From Elusimicrobiota bacterium (GTDB lineage: Bacteria > CG03 > SLGR01 > PWQF01): 11,886 nt of DNA. The number at the start of each line of letters is the position of its first letter. Position 1 is the first letter of the stretch. Both the position numbers and the translations under genes were made by a program. Location of the stretch: positions 1-11,886 of the forward strand of contig PWMP01000127.1 of NCBI GenBank assembly GCA_003558145.1, written 5' to 3'. This document shows, one piece after another, positions 1 through 7,189 of the stretch. Under the pieces are notes generated by a model. It did not search any database, was not told the origin of the DNA, and saw only the letters and a list, made by a program, of their open reading frames with translations.

Positions 1-612
1 ATTAAACTCTCAAACGAAAAAGTTGCTTTTGCGGCAGTGGAGGAAGGAGAGACTCCTGGACCACAGCGTATAACCATCACTAATCAGGGCAACCCCTTAA
101 CCCAGCTTAACTGGCAGGCAAAAGTAGACAACGCTCCCTGGCTGTCTCTCTCCCATTCATCCGGGACTCTTGCTTATATTGAGAACGAATATATAGAACT
201 TACTGTTGATATGACCGGGTATAAACATGGAAAAAAAGAAGCGGTAATAACCGTATCAGATCCGGATTCAAGGAATAAAAAAGAAAAAATTACCGTAGTA
301 CTGTCAATCCTGGCAGCCGACAGGGGAGAAGCACTTATACGCGGGGGCGAAAGGGGCTATGTAAATCCTTCTGAGGGAGAGAAAGCACAGATAATATTTA
401 AAGCAAACAGGGCTGGCAGGGTAACGGTTAAGGTCTTTGACCGGCTAGGCCGTCTTGTCTGGGAAGACAGTAAAAATACTTCAGGCGGAAACGACTCTAT
501 AGAATGGGCGTGTGTTAATGCCAGTAACAATGTGGTTTCTTCCGGAGTTTATGCTGTCCATATCAAAGGACCCGGTATAGATACCGTAAAGCAGATTGCG
601 GTGGTAAAGTAG
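1..612 (+). CDS. C-terminal end of a secreted surface protein with BACON-like and FlgD Ig-like domains (5' partial)
   Basis: The frame is open to the left edge, so this is the last 203 residues of a longer protein. A GTG at 37 is internal and not a credible start. Residues about 1-105 look like a BACON-type beta-sandwich: a PWLSLSHSSGTL segment followed by alternating strands with VTVDMTG and ITVSDP. Residues about 110-203 resemble a FlgD-type Ig-like C-terminal domain: YVNPSEGEKAQI, then VTVKVFDRLGRLVW, then SSGVYAVHIKG. Such tails are common at the ends of large exported proteins in FCB and candidate-phylum bacteria, where they act as adhesion or secretion/anchoring modules. The stop (TAG, 610-612) lies 2 nt before the next ATG, so the PorV-like protein downstream is probably translationally coupled. 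The catalytic or binding part of the protein lies outside the window, so its specific function is unknown. The domain calls come from pattern recognition only. Confidence 0.82.
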   Translation: MKLSNEKVAFAAVEEGETPGPQRITITNQGNPLTQLNWQAKVDNAPWLSLSHSSGTLAYIENEYIELTVDMTGYKHGKKEAVITVSDPDSRNKKEKITVVLSILAADRGEALIRGGERGYVNPSEGEKAQIIFKANRAGRVTVKVFDRLGRLVWEDSKNTSGGNDSIEWACVNASNNVVSSGVYAVHIKGPGIDTVKQIAVVK

Positions 613-614
613 AT

Positions 615-1538
615 ATGTTTAAAATAAATTCAAAGTATATATTCTTAGCAGCAGTGTTTTTTATTGTTTCCGCTGCAGGCCGCGTTAACGCGAATGGGCC
701 CGGTACTTCTGCGGTACTAACTCTACTGGAACCTCTTTCGGCTGCAGCGGCCGGAACTAATAATGCATCCATTGCCTCTTCCGGTTCCGGTTATCTTAAC
801 AGCAATCCCGCCTCCATAGCAAGAGCCTCATCTCCGCAAGCCTCTTTATTCTATCGTCAGGGAATTATGGAGGACAATTATGCCTCCGCAATTGCAATAT
901 TTCCGCTGCCGTGGATTACACTCGGCGCAGGAGCCCAGTATTATACTACCGGCAAATTTTCTGTTTACAACCTTGCAGGAGATAAAGTAAATGAAGTCGG
1001 ACAGGAAGATATGATTATACACATTGCAGCAGCAGGTTCGTTCTCAAAACTCTCCGCAGGGCTAAATATCAAATTTATAGACTCAAAAATATTTGGCGAA
1101 AGGGCTACGGGATCTGCCGCTGATGCCGGTTTGCAAGTAAAAGATATAATTAACAACCTAACCGTAGGCGCTGCCGTAAGAAATTTTGGACCTAATATAA
1201 TATATATAAATGATAGTGAACCTCTTCCCTTAAATGTCGCCGGAGGTGTTTCCTATAATGCGGGTCTTGGCAGCAGCGATCTTATTCTGTCGGCCGAATT
1301 CCCCTATTATGTCAACGAAGAAGAAATGTTTGCGCTTGCAGGCGCGGAATATATTTATGCATCAAGAATTGCTGTCCGGGGCGGATACAGGCTTAATTTA
1401 ACAGATACGGATGCACAGGATATTTCGCTTACACTGGGTATGGGAATCACAATAGGAAATTATTCCATAGATTACGCCACTGGCTTTGCGGACGATATAA
1501 ACTCCCCTCACAGCATTTCGCTGAATATCAATTTTTAA
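615..1538 (+). CDS. PorV/PorQ-like (UPF0164) outer-membrane beta-barrel protein
   Basis: This 307-residue protein has a signal peptide (basic MFKINSK, a hydrophobic stretch to about residue 22, likely cleavage after VNA near residue 26). The mature part starts with the family pattern: a short N-terminal region with LEPLSAAAAGTNNAS, a Ser/Gly-rich turn, then YLNSNPASIA. This NPA segment and the following alternating amphipathic strands (GAGAQYYTTG, SAGLNIKFI, LTVGAAVRNFG, IAVRGGYRL) fit the UPF0164/PorV group of FadL-like barrels. The chain ends in LNINF, with the terminal Phe expected of a BAM-assembled barrel. Family members in Bacteroidetes shuttle or hold type IX secretion cargo at the outer membrane. 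The 2-nt gap after a gene with a FlgD-type tail suggests a similar partner role, but that is inference. No type IX core gene is visible here. No convincing ribosome-binding site precedes the ATG, consistent with coupling to the upstream stop. Confidence 0.85.
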   Translation: MFKINSKYIFLAAVFFIVSAAGRVNANGPGTSAVLTLLEPLSAAAAGTNNASIASSGSGYLNSNPASIARASSPQASLFYRQGIMEDNYASAIAIFPLPWITLGAGAQYYTTGKFSVYNLAGDKVNEVGQEDMIIHIAAAGSFSKLSAGLNIKFIDSKIFGERATGSAADAGLQVKDIINNLTVGAAVRNFGPNIIYINDSEPLPLNVAGGVSYNAGLGSSDLILSAEFPYYVNEEEMFALAGAEYIYASRIAVRGGYRLNLTDTDAQDISLTLGMGITIGNYSIDYATGFADDINSPHSISLNINF

Positions 1539-1561
1539 TTAATAAGGCTTTATCTTCCCGT

Positions 1562-1590
1562 TTGAAAAGACCAGCTAATTATTATATAAT
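1562..1590 (+). promoter_or_regulatory. Sigma70-type promoter for the 401-residue outer-membrane protein gene
   Basis: TTGAAA (1562-1567, five of six matches to the -35 consensus) and TATAAT (1585-1590, perfect -10) are separated by exactly 17 nt. The expected transcription start, about 6-8 nt after the -10 box, falls at 1596-1598, essentially at the ATG at 1599. No purine-rich ribosome-binding site lies between. This implies a leaderless or nearly leaderless mRNA. The call rests on motif match and spacing only. Confidence 0.6.
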
Positions 1591-1598
1591 ACTCCACA

Positions 1599-2804
1599 AT
1601 GAAAAGAAAAATAATTACAACAATAGCGGGTTGTCTCTCTTTTTTATGCTACTTACTGGTTCCAGCGGCGGAAGCGGCTGTTCTTGACATAGGCCAGGAC
1701 CTGGAGTTTGAATACAGGTCGCTCAGGCATCAGAATAAAACTACCCTGGAGCTGAGGCACCGCCTGAGGCTGTATATGGACGCCTACCTTCCCAATGACA
1801 TAGATATAGGGGCAAGGATACAGTCAGCAGGTATTCTTAATTCAAATGAGGATTATATAACCACCAGCGGAAACAAAGTTGAGAATAAAACACCGTTTTT
1901 TGACCTTGCCTATATACGGCTTAACAGCATACATGATTACCCGGTGTCGCTCACTATGGGCATACAGTCCATCAGGTGGCTTGACGGGCTTTTAATTAAC
2001 GACGCGGGACTGGGACTGGGCGGGGCATCCGTAAAAACTAAAGCTCCCCTTGACATAGGGCTGGAAGGCTACCGGGTACTGGCCTCCAACAGGCTTCGCG
2101 ATATTTCCAATATAGACGGGCGGGGTATCCGCGCTTACCGTTACTTTGACTTTGTTAAATTAGAGGCAAATTATCTTACAGAAGAATATGATGACTCCTC
2201 CGGCGACAGCATACAAAGAATTATTTACGGCGCCAACCTCACCCGGGAGCTGAGCAGGGGGCTTGAGTTTTCGCTCTTCCGCTACATTATGGAAGGGAAA
2301 ATAGAGCAGAAATCTTTTGACTCTTCCCTTATAGGCGCGTACGGAAGGTTTGAAGGAAGGGTAGACCCCATAGGAAGGGGAGGAGCCTGGATAAGGTACC
2401 TGGTGGGAAGCGGAAACGTTAATGACGAAAGAAAAGCCTTTATGCCTGTTCTTTCCAGCGCCGAATCGGGCATAATAGGACATTATTACTCCAGCAAGAG
2501 AGAAATGTCCACCGGAATTGACCTGTCCTATACGTTAGCCAACCTTGATCTGTTCAGCTACGGCCTATATGCTTCCCCGGTGGAAGATGTGGTTGTTTCA
2601 ATGACGAGATCCCTTTACAAAAGCCAGGACCCCTCGCTTCCCATTGCCGGAGCACTTTCCCTGGGCGCATCGTACACTTACGACAGAATACATATAGCCC
2701 TGGACCACACTGTTTTTGCGCCTGAAGAAGAAGGAGGCCATGAATTTTTTGAAGGTATCAGCAACACAAGATACATGACCTTAAAAGTAGGAGCTAAGTT
2801 CTAA
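1599..2804 (+). CDS. Outer-membrane beta-barrel protein, alginate-export/porin-like
   Basis: This 401-residue protein has a classical signal peptide: MKRK, a hydrophobic core to about residue 20, then PAAEAA with cleavage near residue 26. The mature chain is rich in alternating aromatic/polar strands and short turns. Examples are LEFEYRSLRHQN, LELRHRLRLYMDAYL, IDIGARIQSAG, FFDLAYIRLNS, LGASYTYDRIHIALDHTVF and the terminal YMTLKVGAKF, whose last Phe is the usual BAM recognition end. The order of an early RHRLRL strand, DIGARIQ, DLAYIRL and GIQSIRWLDGLL recalls alginate-export-type porins, but the match is too weak to assign a substrate. It is probably a channel or structural barrel. It has its own promoter immediately upstream (1562-1590) and no ribosome-binding site, so it appears to be a separate transcription unit from the PorV-like gene 60 nt upstream. 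Arginine codons lean to AGG more than in the two genes to its left. Confidence 0.82.
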   Translation: MKRKIITTIAGCLSFLCYLLVPAAEAAVLDIGQDLEFEYRSLRHQNKTTLELRHRLRLYMDAYLPNDIDIGARIQSAGILNSNEDYITTSGNKVENKTPFFDLAYIRLNSIHDYPVSLTMGIQSIRWLDGLLINDAGLGLGGASVKTKAPLDIGLEGYRVLASNRLRDISNIDGRGIRAYRYFDFVKLEANYLTEEYDDSSGDSIQRIIYGANLTRELSRGLEFSLFRYIMEGKIEQKSFDSSLIGAYGRFEGRVDPIGRGGAWIRYLVGSGNVNDERKAFMPVLSSAESGIIGHYYSSKREMSTGIDLSYTLANLDLFSYGLYASPVEDVVVSMTRSLYKSQDPSLPIAGALSLGASYTYDRIHIALDHTVFAPEEEGGHEFFEGISNTRYMTLKVGAKF

Positions 2805-2805
2805 A

Positions 2806-3000
2806 ATTTTTTTAATCTGGATTGCGATAATATTAGTACTTGTTTTTCTTTATACTAACGGAAGCTATTCAGTTAAAACCCACCTGCGCAACGGTAAAAC
2901 GCTTTTTTTCATACTCTATGCGGCGCTTTTAGGCATTTTTACATATTTCATGATTACTTTCATTATAATGATTAAGGAATTTGTAAACATAAGGTACTAA
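2806..3000 (+). CDS. Candidate 64-residue two-helix membrane peptide with no conventional start codon
   Basis: An open frame runs from an in-frame stop at 2788-2790 to TAA at 2998-3000. From an ATT at 2806 it encodes 64 residues with two hydrophobic segments: IFLIWIAIILVLVFLY at residues 1-16, and LFFILYAALLGIFTYFMITF at residues 33-52. They are joined by a basic loop (SVKTHLRNGK), and the peptide has a short charged tail (MIKEFVNIRY). This looks more like a small membrane protein than random sequence. There is no ATG, GTG or TTG before residue 49. AGGAG at 2789-2793 lies inside the upstream gene, 12 nt before the ATT, and could serve initiation at ATT, as is known for rare genes such as infC. 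Equally, the start may have been lost and this may be the first part of a decaying gene continuing into the 2990-3236 fragment. I do not recognise the family. Confidence 0.3.
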   Translation: MFLIWIAIILVLVFLYTNGSYSVKTHLRNGKTLFFILYAALLGIFTYFMITFIIMIKEFVNIRY

Positions 3001-3236
3001 AGCGCAAGGCCTGCCGGATGCACAGGAGAGCTATTACAGATTAAATCCGGGCATCATAACCCTTCAAAATAAAAATAACGGCTTAATTCACATTTCTTTT
3101 AATCAGCCCTGAAAAACAAGATGGGAACCAATGCAGGGCAGAAGCTGAATCTATTACGGAGAAAGTATATTTCGGGGCTTCTGCGATGTCCGATAATAGT
3201 TCTTATGTTAACTTTACAGTCCAAATAATAGCTTAA
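2990..3236 (+). pseudogene. Possible frameshifted remnant of a small soluble-domain gene
   Basis: Two adjacent frames read like protein. In the first, from about 2990 to a TGA at 3110-3112, the translation contains AQGLPDAQESYYRLNPG, ITLQNKNNGLIHISFNQP and then a stop. Shifting one base near 3105-3117 continues into a second frame, ending at TAA 3234-3236, with EKQDGNQCRAEAESITEKVY and FGASAMSDNSSYVNFTVQ followed by IIA. Joined, they would form about 80 residues of mixed, hydrophilic composition typical of an exported domain. Neither part has a usable start codon or ribosome-binding site, and I cannot name a family. The first fragment begins where the membrane peptide ends (2998-3000). All three frames could therefore be pieces of one decayed gene of roughly 140 codons. 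Chance open frames are also possible, so confidence is low. Confidence 0.25.
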
Positions 3237-3310
3237 AGTAATTTATTGGTTATGGGTTGTTTTCTGTTTAATATCGGTACATATCAGTAATTATATATAG
3301 ATTACTTTAA
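3233..3310. repeat. 10-bp perfect inverted repeat flanking 58 AT-rich bases
   Basis: TTAAAGTAAT at 3233-3242 is the exact reverse complement of ATTACTTTAA at 3301-3310. The intervening 58 nt are AT-rich. No flanking target-site duplication and no transposase remnant were seen. The loop is too long and has no T-run after the stem, so it does not look like an intrinsic terminator. It could be a chance palindrome in AT-rich DNA or the ends of a tiny degenerate element. Confidence 0.3.
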
Positions 3311-3500
3311 CAAGATTGTATTTTTATCCTTTTCATAAGGTGAATATGTCGCGTATAGCTAAAATTATTGCTAAAATCCCCTTTTACAACAGCCCGAATA
3401 AGGCGTTTTTATTTTATCCGAGGGGTCTTATACCCGGCCAAAATATCAAAAAAACGCTTAGTTTGAACTGAATTCTTCTTTTATTTAAAAACGGGAGTTG
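3237..3500. other. AT-rich tail of the convergent intergenic gap, no recognisable gene
   Basis: Together with the fragments to its left, this completes the roughly 700-base gap between the ends of the convergent outer-membrane protein gene (2804) and M16 peptidase gene (3501). A 41-codon frame starts at ATG 3346, preceded by AAGGTGA (3337-3343), and ends at TGA 3469-3471. Its translation has no recognisable features. No hairpin followed by a T-run was found for either strand, although transcription from both sides must end somewhere here. No tRNA or other structured RNA was recognised. Confidence 0.5.
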
Positions 3501-6299
3501 CTAATTTTGAAATGTTAGTTGGGATGTATCTACAGGCTTGTCAGACATTATTAGTATAAAAATGCTTTTAAGGTGCCGGGAAGCGGCCTGCTGTACCTGC
3601 AGTGAGTTTAATTGCTGTATCTGTTGGCGGAATTGTTTTCCGTCCGGGTCCCCGATACCGTATATTAAATCAAGTCCGGCAGCTTCGGCCCGGGCTCTGT
3701 TTGTCTGGCGCGATGAAAATTCGCTGAAAATAACGTTTGCAGCCGCCCTTTCTAAATCCTCATCTGGAACAGGGGCTTCAATAGCTCTTTGAAGCACTTT
3801 AAGGACTCGATTGACGGCTTCGACGGCTAAATCGGCAGATGTATTGAAGGTCATTTCAAAATATCCGGGCACAAGACCGGTAACCGGCCTTGCCCAGACC
3901 GCATATACGAGACCGGGTCCTTCGCCTCGGAGAGCCTGTTCAAGCCATCCTGAGGGAAAATTGCTTATAACCGTAGATAAAAGCCTCAATGCGGCATAAT
4001 CAGGGCTTGAATGGGCCACATAGGGGCCTATTCCCATTTTGACCGCTGTTACGGGCTTTGCCGTCTGAACCGTCTTAATTGTTTCGGGAGGAGGCCCGGG
4101 AAGCGGCGGCGCAAATCTTTTATCGGGATCAGACGCTATGTTTCCGAACAGTTTTTCGGCTTTTTTGAATACTTCTTCCGGCACAATGTCCCCGGTAACC
4201 GACAGCACCATTTCAGAAGCGTTTATTCTTTCCATATGAAATCCTTTCAGTTCAGATGATGTGATATTTTCAACGACAGATCTGCGGCCGGATGACATCT
4301 GCGACCATTGGTGTCCGCTAAAATAAGCGGAACGGAAATGTTCGCTAAGTTCTCCGTACCAGGAATCCGTGCGGCGGTCTATTGAAGCTATAATCCTGGG
4401 GCGCACTTTATTCCATTCGTCGTCGGCAAAAGCCGGCCGCAGGGCCGCTTCGGCCATAAGTTCCATAATGCGCGGCCAGTCTTCGCTAAGTGAGCTCGCT
4501 CTTATATAATCTGTATTATATCCGCTGCCAGCAGATATGGAGGCGCCGAGATTTTCTACTTCCTCGGAAAATTCTTCCGCCGTGAAATTGTAACTGCCCC
4601 TGGTAAGCATTGATGCTGCTGCGGCGGACCGCCCTTCCCTGCCCTCTTCTTCCGCAAGAAGCCCTCCTTTGAAATATATATGCATCGCAACCTGCGGAAC
4701 AACCGTAGAACGCTGCGCTGCCACTCTTAATCCGTTTTTCAGCTCAAAAAACTCGTAATTTCCGACTTCCGCGGACCTAAGCGTTAAATCCTGTTTTTCC
4801 CGGGCACGGATTTTTTCTGTTATCCTTGTGTTATCAAGCGTTATTTTTTCATAGGAAAAATCATCCATCTCCGAACCGTCTATACGCCTCAGCGGCCCGG
4901 TCCTGTACTGTCCGGTTTCGGGAAGAAGTATGACAGTTATTATGCTTTCACCGGTGAGGTATGAGGACGCAGCCCGGCGGACATCTTCGGCAGTGAGCTG
5001 ATTTACCTGCTCAAGATAGTAATATATATAATCGGGATTTCCGGATGCCATGGCGTCTGAAGCAAACCTGGAGGCAATCTCGCGGACTGATTGGTTTGAC
5101 CCCAGGATTCTTGACCTTATATTTCTTTTTGCTCTCTCAAGCTCTTCATCACTAACTATACTGTCCGCAAGTTTATCCACCTGTTTAAGTATTGCAGCCC
5201 GGGCCCTGTAAACGGATTCCTCGTAACTTTCTCCCGGAGAGGCAACGGCGTCTATTCCAAAAAAGCCTTCACCCCAGCCAAAGCTGAGATTATATGAACT
5301 TACAGACGTCACAAGCTGTTTTTCATCTCTTACACGGCGGTTTAAGCGCGATGTATCACCTCGCCCCAGTATTTCAGCAAGTAGCCCGAGTGCATATTCG
5401 TCTTTTTCCCCGACTCTTGTTCCCGGCCAGGCAAGGCGCAGACGCGGCCTGCTTATATCAGCCCGGCCGATTAATTCGGTCGGGGAATCCGGAACAGCCT
5501 CTACGGGAAATTTTATTACAGGCGTCTGCGAAGAAGGTGTAGCGCGGAAGTTTTCTGATACGCGTTTAATTACTTTTTCAGGGTCAATATCTCCCGCCAC
5601 GGTAAATATCATATTATTCGGAACGTACATTCTCCTGTAAAAATCTATCAAATGATCGCGGGTTATCTCAAGAAATTCATCTATATAGCCTATTGTGGGA
5701 TGCCTGGCCGGATGGGCTGAATAACGCGCCTGCTGGGTCAGCCTCCAGAATATACGGTCGGGGTCTCCTTCACCCATTGAAAATTCCTGCTGTATTACGT
5801 CTTTTTCCCTTTGAAATTCGCTTTCCGGAATGGTGGCATTCAGCATCCAGTCGGATATCAGGTCAACTGCAGTATAAACATGTTCGGAAGCAGCGTTTAT
5901 GAAGTAGAATACTCCGTCAAGCCCGGTTGCCGCATTTTTTTGGGCTCCTATTTTACCGAGAATACGGTTTGATTCGCTTTCCGGACGCGTTGTTGTGGAA
6001 CCTCCGCACAGAAGATGTTCAAGGAAATGGGATATCCCAGCACCGCTGTATTCCTGTTCATATACGGAACCGGTTTCCACCCATACCTGAACGCTTACAA
6101 CTGGCGCCACGGGCACCCGGCTGGCTATTACTATCAGGCCGTTATCCAGCTCGGCTATTAACCTGTCCTGACTTTGTCCTATCAATTCATAACCTTCCTT
6201 TATTTCCGTATGAGTACTGCGGGCAAGGCATCCGAAAAGAAAAAGCGCTATCAGGAGCGGTATTGTACGTATATAATGCTTTTTCAGCAGGGTTATCAA
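3501..6299 (-). CDS. Double-domain M16 zinc metallopeptidase, lipoprotein
   Basis: This 932-residue protein starts at TTG 6299-6297, overlapping the metF stop by 2 nt (TTGA). The N-terminus (KK, hydrophobic core, lipobox LFGC with Cys24) indicates a lipoprotein anchored in the envelope. The first half (about 40-460) carries the inverted zinc motif HFLEH (His91, Glu94, His95) and the third ligand Glu172 in VIQQEFSMGEGDP. The 81-residue spacing from the first His is as in pitrilysin-like enzymes. The second half (about 510-930) repeats the fold but has GREGRSAAAASMLTRG where the zinc motif would be, so it is catalytically inactive. It keeps the family's Arg/Tyr pair in ALRGEGPGLVYAV (around 789-799), which helps bind substrate. 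Fused M16 pairs of this size degrade peptides inside a clam-shell chamber. This one should act on peptides in the periplasm or at the outer membrane. It is the last gene of the minus-strand operon. The substrate is unknown. Confidence 0.95.
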   Translation of the reverse strand: MITLLKKHYIRTIPLLIALFLFGCLARSTHTEIKEGYELIGQSQDRLIAELDNGLIVIASRVPVAPVVSVQVWVETGSVYEQEYSGAGISHFLEHLLCGGSTTTRPESESNRILGKIGAQKNAATGLDGVFYFINAASEHVYTAVDLISDWMLNATIPESEFQREKDVIQQEFSMGEGDPDRIFWRLTQQARYSAHPARHPTIGYIDEFLEITRDHLIDFYRRMYVPNNMIFTVAGDIDPEKVIKRVSENFRATPSSQTPVIKFPVEAVPDSPTELIGRADISRPRLRLAWPGTRVGEKDEYALGLLAEILGRGDTSRLNRRVRDEKQLVTSVSSYNLSFGWGEGFFGIDAVASPGESYEESVYRARAAILKQVDKLADSIVSDEELERAKRNIRSRILGSNQSVREIASRFASDAMASGNPDYIYYYLEQVNQLTAEDVRRAASSYLTGESIITVILLPETGQYRTGPLRRIDGSEMDDFSYEKITLDNTRITEKIRAREKQDLTLRSAEVGNYEFFELKNGLRVAAQRSTVVPQVAMHIYFKGGLLAEEEGREGRSAAAASMLTRGSYNFTAEEFSEEVENLGASISAGSGYNTDYIRASSLSEDWPRIMELMAEAALRPAFADDEWNKVRPRIIASIDRRTDSWYGELSEHFRSAYFSGHQWSQMSSGRRSVVENITSSELKGFHMERINASEMVLSVTGDIVPEEVFKKAEKLFGNIASDPDKRFAPPLPGPPPETIKTVQTAKPVTAVKMGIGPYVAHSSPDYAALRLLSTVISNFPSGWLEQALRGEGPGLVYAVWARPVTGLVPGYFEMTFNTSADLAVEAVNRVLKVLQRAIEAPVPDEDLERAAANVIFSEFSSRQTNRARAEAAGLDLIYGIGDPDGKQFRQQIQQLNSLQVQQAASRHLKSIFILIMSDKPVDTSQLTFQN

Positions 6300-7189
6300 G
6301 AAAACTTGTCTGCACTATCCGGTTTGTCAGTTAATCCGCCCATAATTTCTCTGGCAAGCCGTCCGTAGTTCATAGTGTACAGATGTATGCCTTCCGCAGC
6401 GCCGCTGTTTATAATATCTTCGGTTTGGCGTCTTGCGTATTCTATGCCGGCCTTTATCATATCTTCAGCGTCAGAAGAATGTTTCTCGATAAGGCGATTA
6501 AGTTTGGATGGAATTGACGCCCCGCTGAGTGACACCATCTTTTTGATCATTGAAGCCTTAAAAACAGGCATTATTCCTGCGGATACAGGCGCTTTTATGC
6601 CCGCCGACCGTATGCGGTCTATGAAAGAGTAAAAATAACTGTTGTCGAAAAAAAGTTGAGTTATTATAAATTCTCAGCCGGCATCTATTTTTTTCTTGAG
6701 ATAGAAGGTGTCTTTTTGATAGTTTTCGGATTCCGGGTGGCCTTCCGGGTAGCCGGCAACTCCCGCACATAAAGTTCCGGAGACTTTTTTTATAAAACTA
6801 ACCAGATCACACGCATAACGAAACTCGCCAGCCGTATCGCCTTTTTCTCTTCCTTCCGGAATGTCTCCCCTGAGCGCAAGTATATTATTTATATTTTGGG
6901 AGATAAGCTGCTGAAGGAGTTTTTCTATATCTTCCCGGGAACTGTCTATGCAGGTAAGGTGCATAAGCGGCTCAAGATTATAGCGGTTTTTAATATTCGA
7001 ACTTATCTGTGTTGTTCTTTTTTTTGTTCCGCCGCCGGCGCCGTAGGTTACACTTACAAAATGGGGATTAATGCGCCCTATCTCTTCAATTGTATTATAG
7101 ATGGAGCTTATTTCCGATTCCGGACGGGGAGGAAATATCTCACACGAAAAAACTGTCCTGTGTTTCTTGTAAAGTTCGGATATTTTCAT
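6296..7189 (-). CDS. metF: Methylenetetrahydrofolate reductase, interrupted by one in-frame UGA
   Basis: MetF reduces 5,10-methylene-THF to 5-methyl-THF with FAD and NAD(P)H, feeding methionine synthesis or C1 metabolism. From ATG 7189-7187 the frame reads CEIFPPR with Glu17 (E. coli Glu28), FVSVTYGAGGG, HLTCID, LALRGDIP with Asp109 (E. coli Asp120) and AGYPEGHPES, up to KKKIDAG. It then meets TGA at 6676-6674 (codon 172). In the same frame it resumes with EFIITQLFFDNSYFYSFIDR, including Gln178 (E. coli Gln183), then SAGIKAPVSAGIMPV and GIHLYTMNYGR, to TGA at 6298-6296. Total length is 297 codons, normal for the family, and no frameshift is needed. The UGA aligns with the Ala of the usual DAGA segment. 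A 171-residue truncated product would lack half the barrel. The start overlaps the upstream TAA by 1 nt (TAATG), and the end overlaps the M16 start. It may be a new nonsense mutation, a sequencing error or recoding. Automated annotation would probably report two short pieces, 6674-7189 and 6296-6571. Confidence 0.88.
6634..6676 (-). other. In-frame UGA of metF with a short downstream inverted repeat
   Basis: On the coding strand the UGA (6676-6674) is followed 9 nt later by AATAACT (6665-6659), an 18-nt loop containing seven U's, and AGTTATT (6640-6634): a 7-bp perfect stem. The position is similar to that of bacterial selenocysteine insertion elements, which lie just 3' of UGA. However, the stem is AT-only apart from one C:G pair, the loop is large, and there is no apical GGU-type loop. 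I therefore regard it as weak evidence for recoding and quite possibly coincidental. Confidence 0.25.

Noticed and set aside
3014..3050. CCGGAT/ATCCGG hairpin as an intrinsic terminator for the plus-strand genes
   Set aside because: The loop is about 25 nt and no T-run follows, so it does not fit a rho-independent terminator.
3423..3435. GGGT/ACCC hairpin as a terminator for the M16 operon
   Set aside because: The stem is only 4 bp and no T-run follows on either strand.
3346..3471. 41-codon frame with ATG and an AAGGTGA upstream
   Set aside because: The translation has no hydrophobic segment, motif or natural-looking composition. One short ATG frame is expected by chance in such a gap.
5927..6334. 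135-residue plus-strand frame opposite the M16 gene
   Set aside because: It is antisense to a clearly conserved metallopeptidase N-terminus, with no recognisable domain or ribosome-binding site.
6558..6770. 70-residue minus-strand frame across the metF interruption
   Set aside because: It lies in a different frame from metF and has Arg/Pro-rich shadow-like composition. The metF frame continues unshifted through the UGA.
6296..7189. Genome-wide reassignment of UGA as a sense codon
   Set aside because: UGA ends the ATP-grasp B gene (9362-9364) and metF itself (6296-6298) at sensible positions, and no other gene in the window has an internal UGA.
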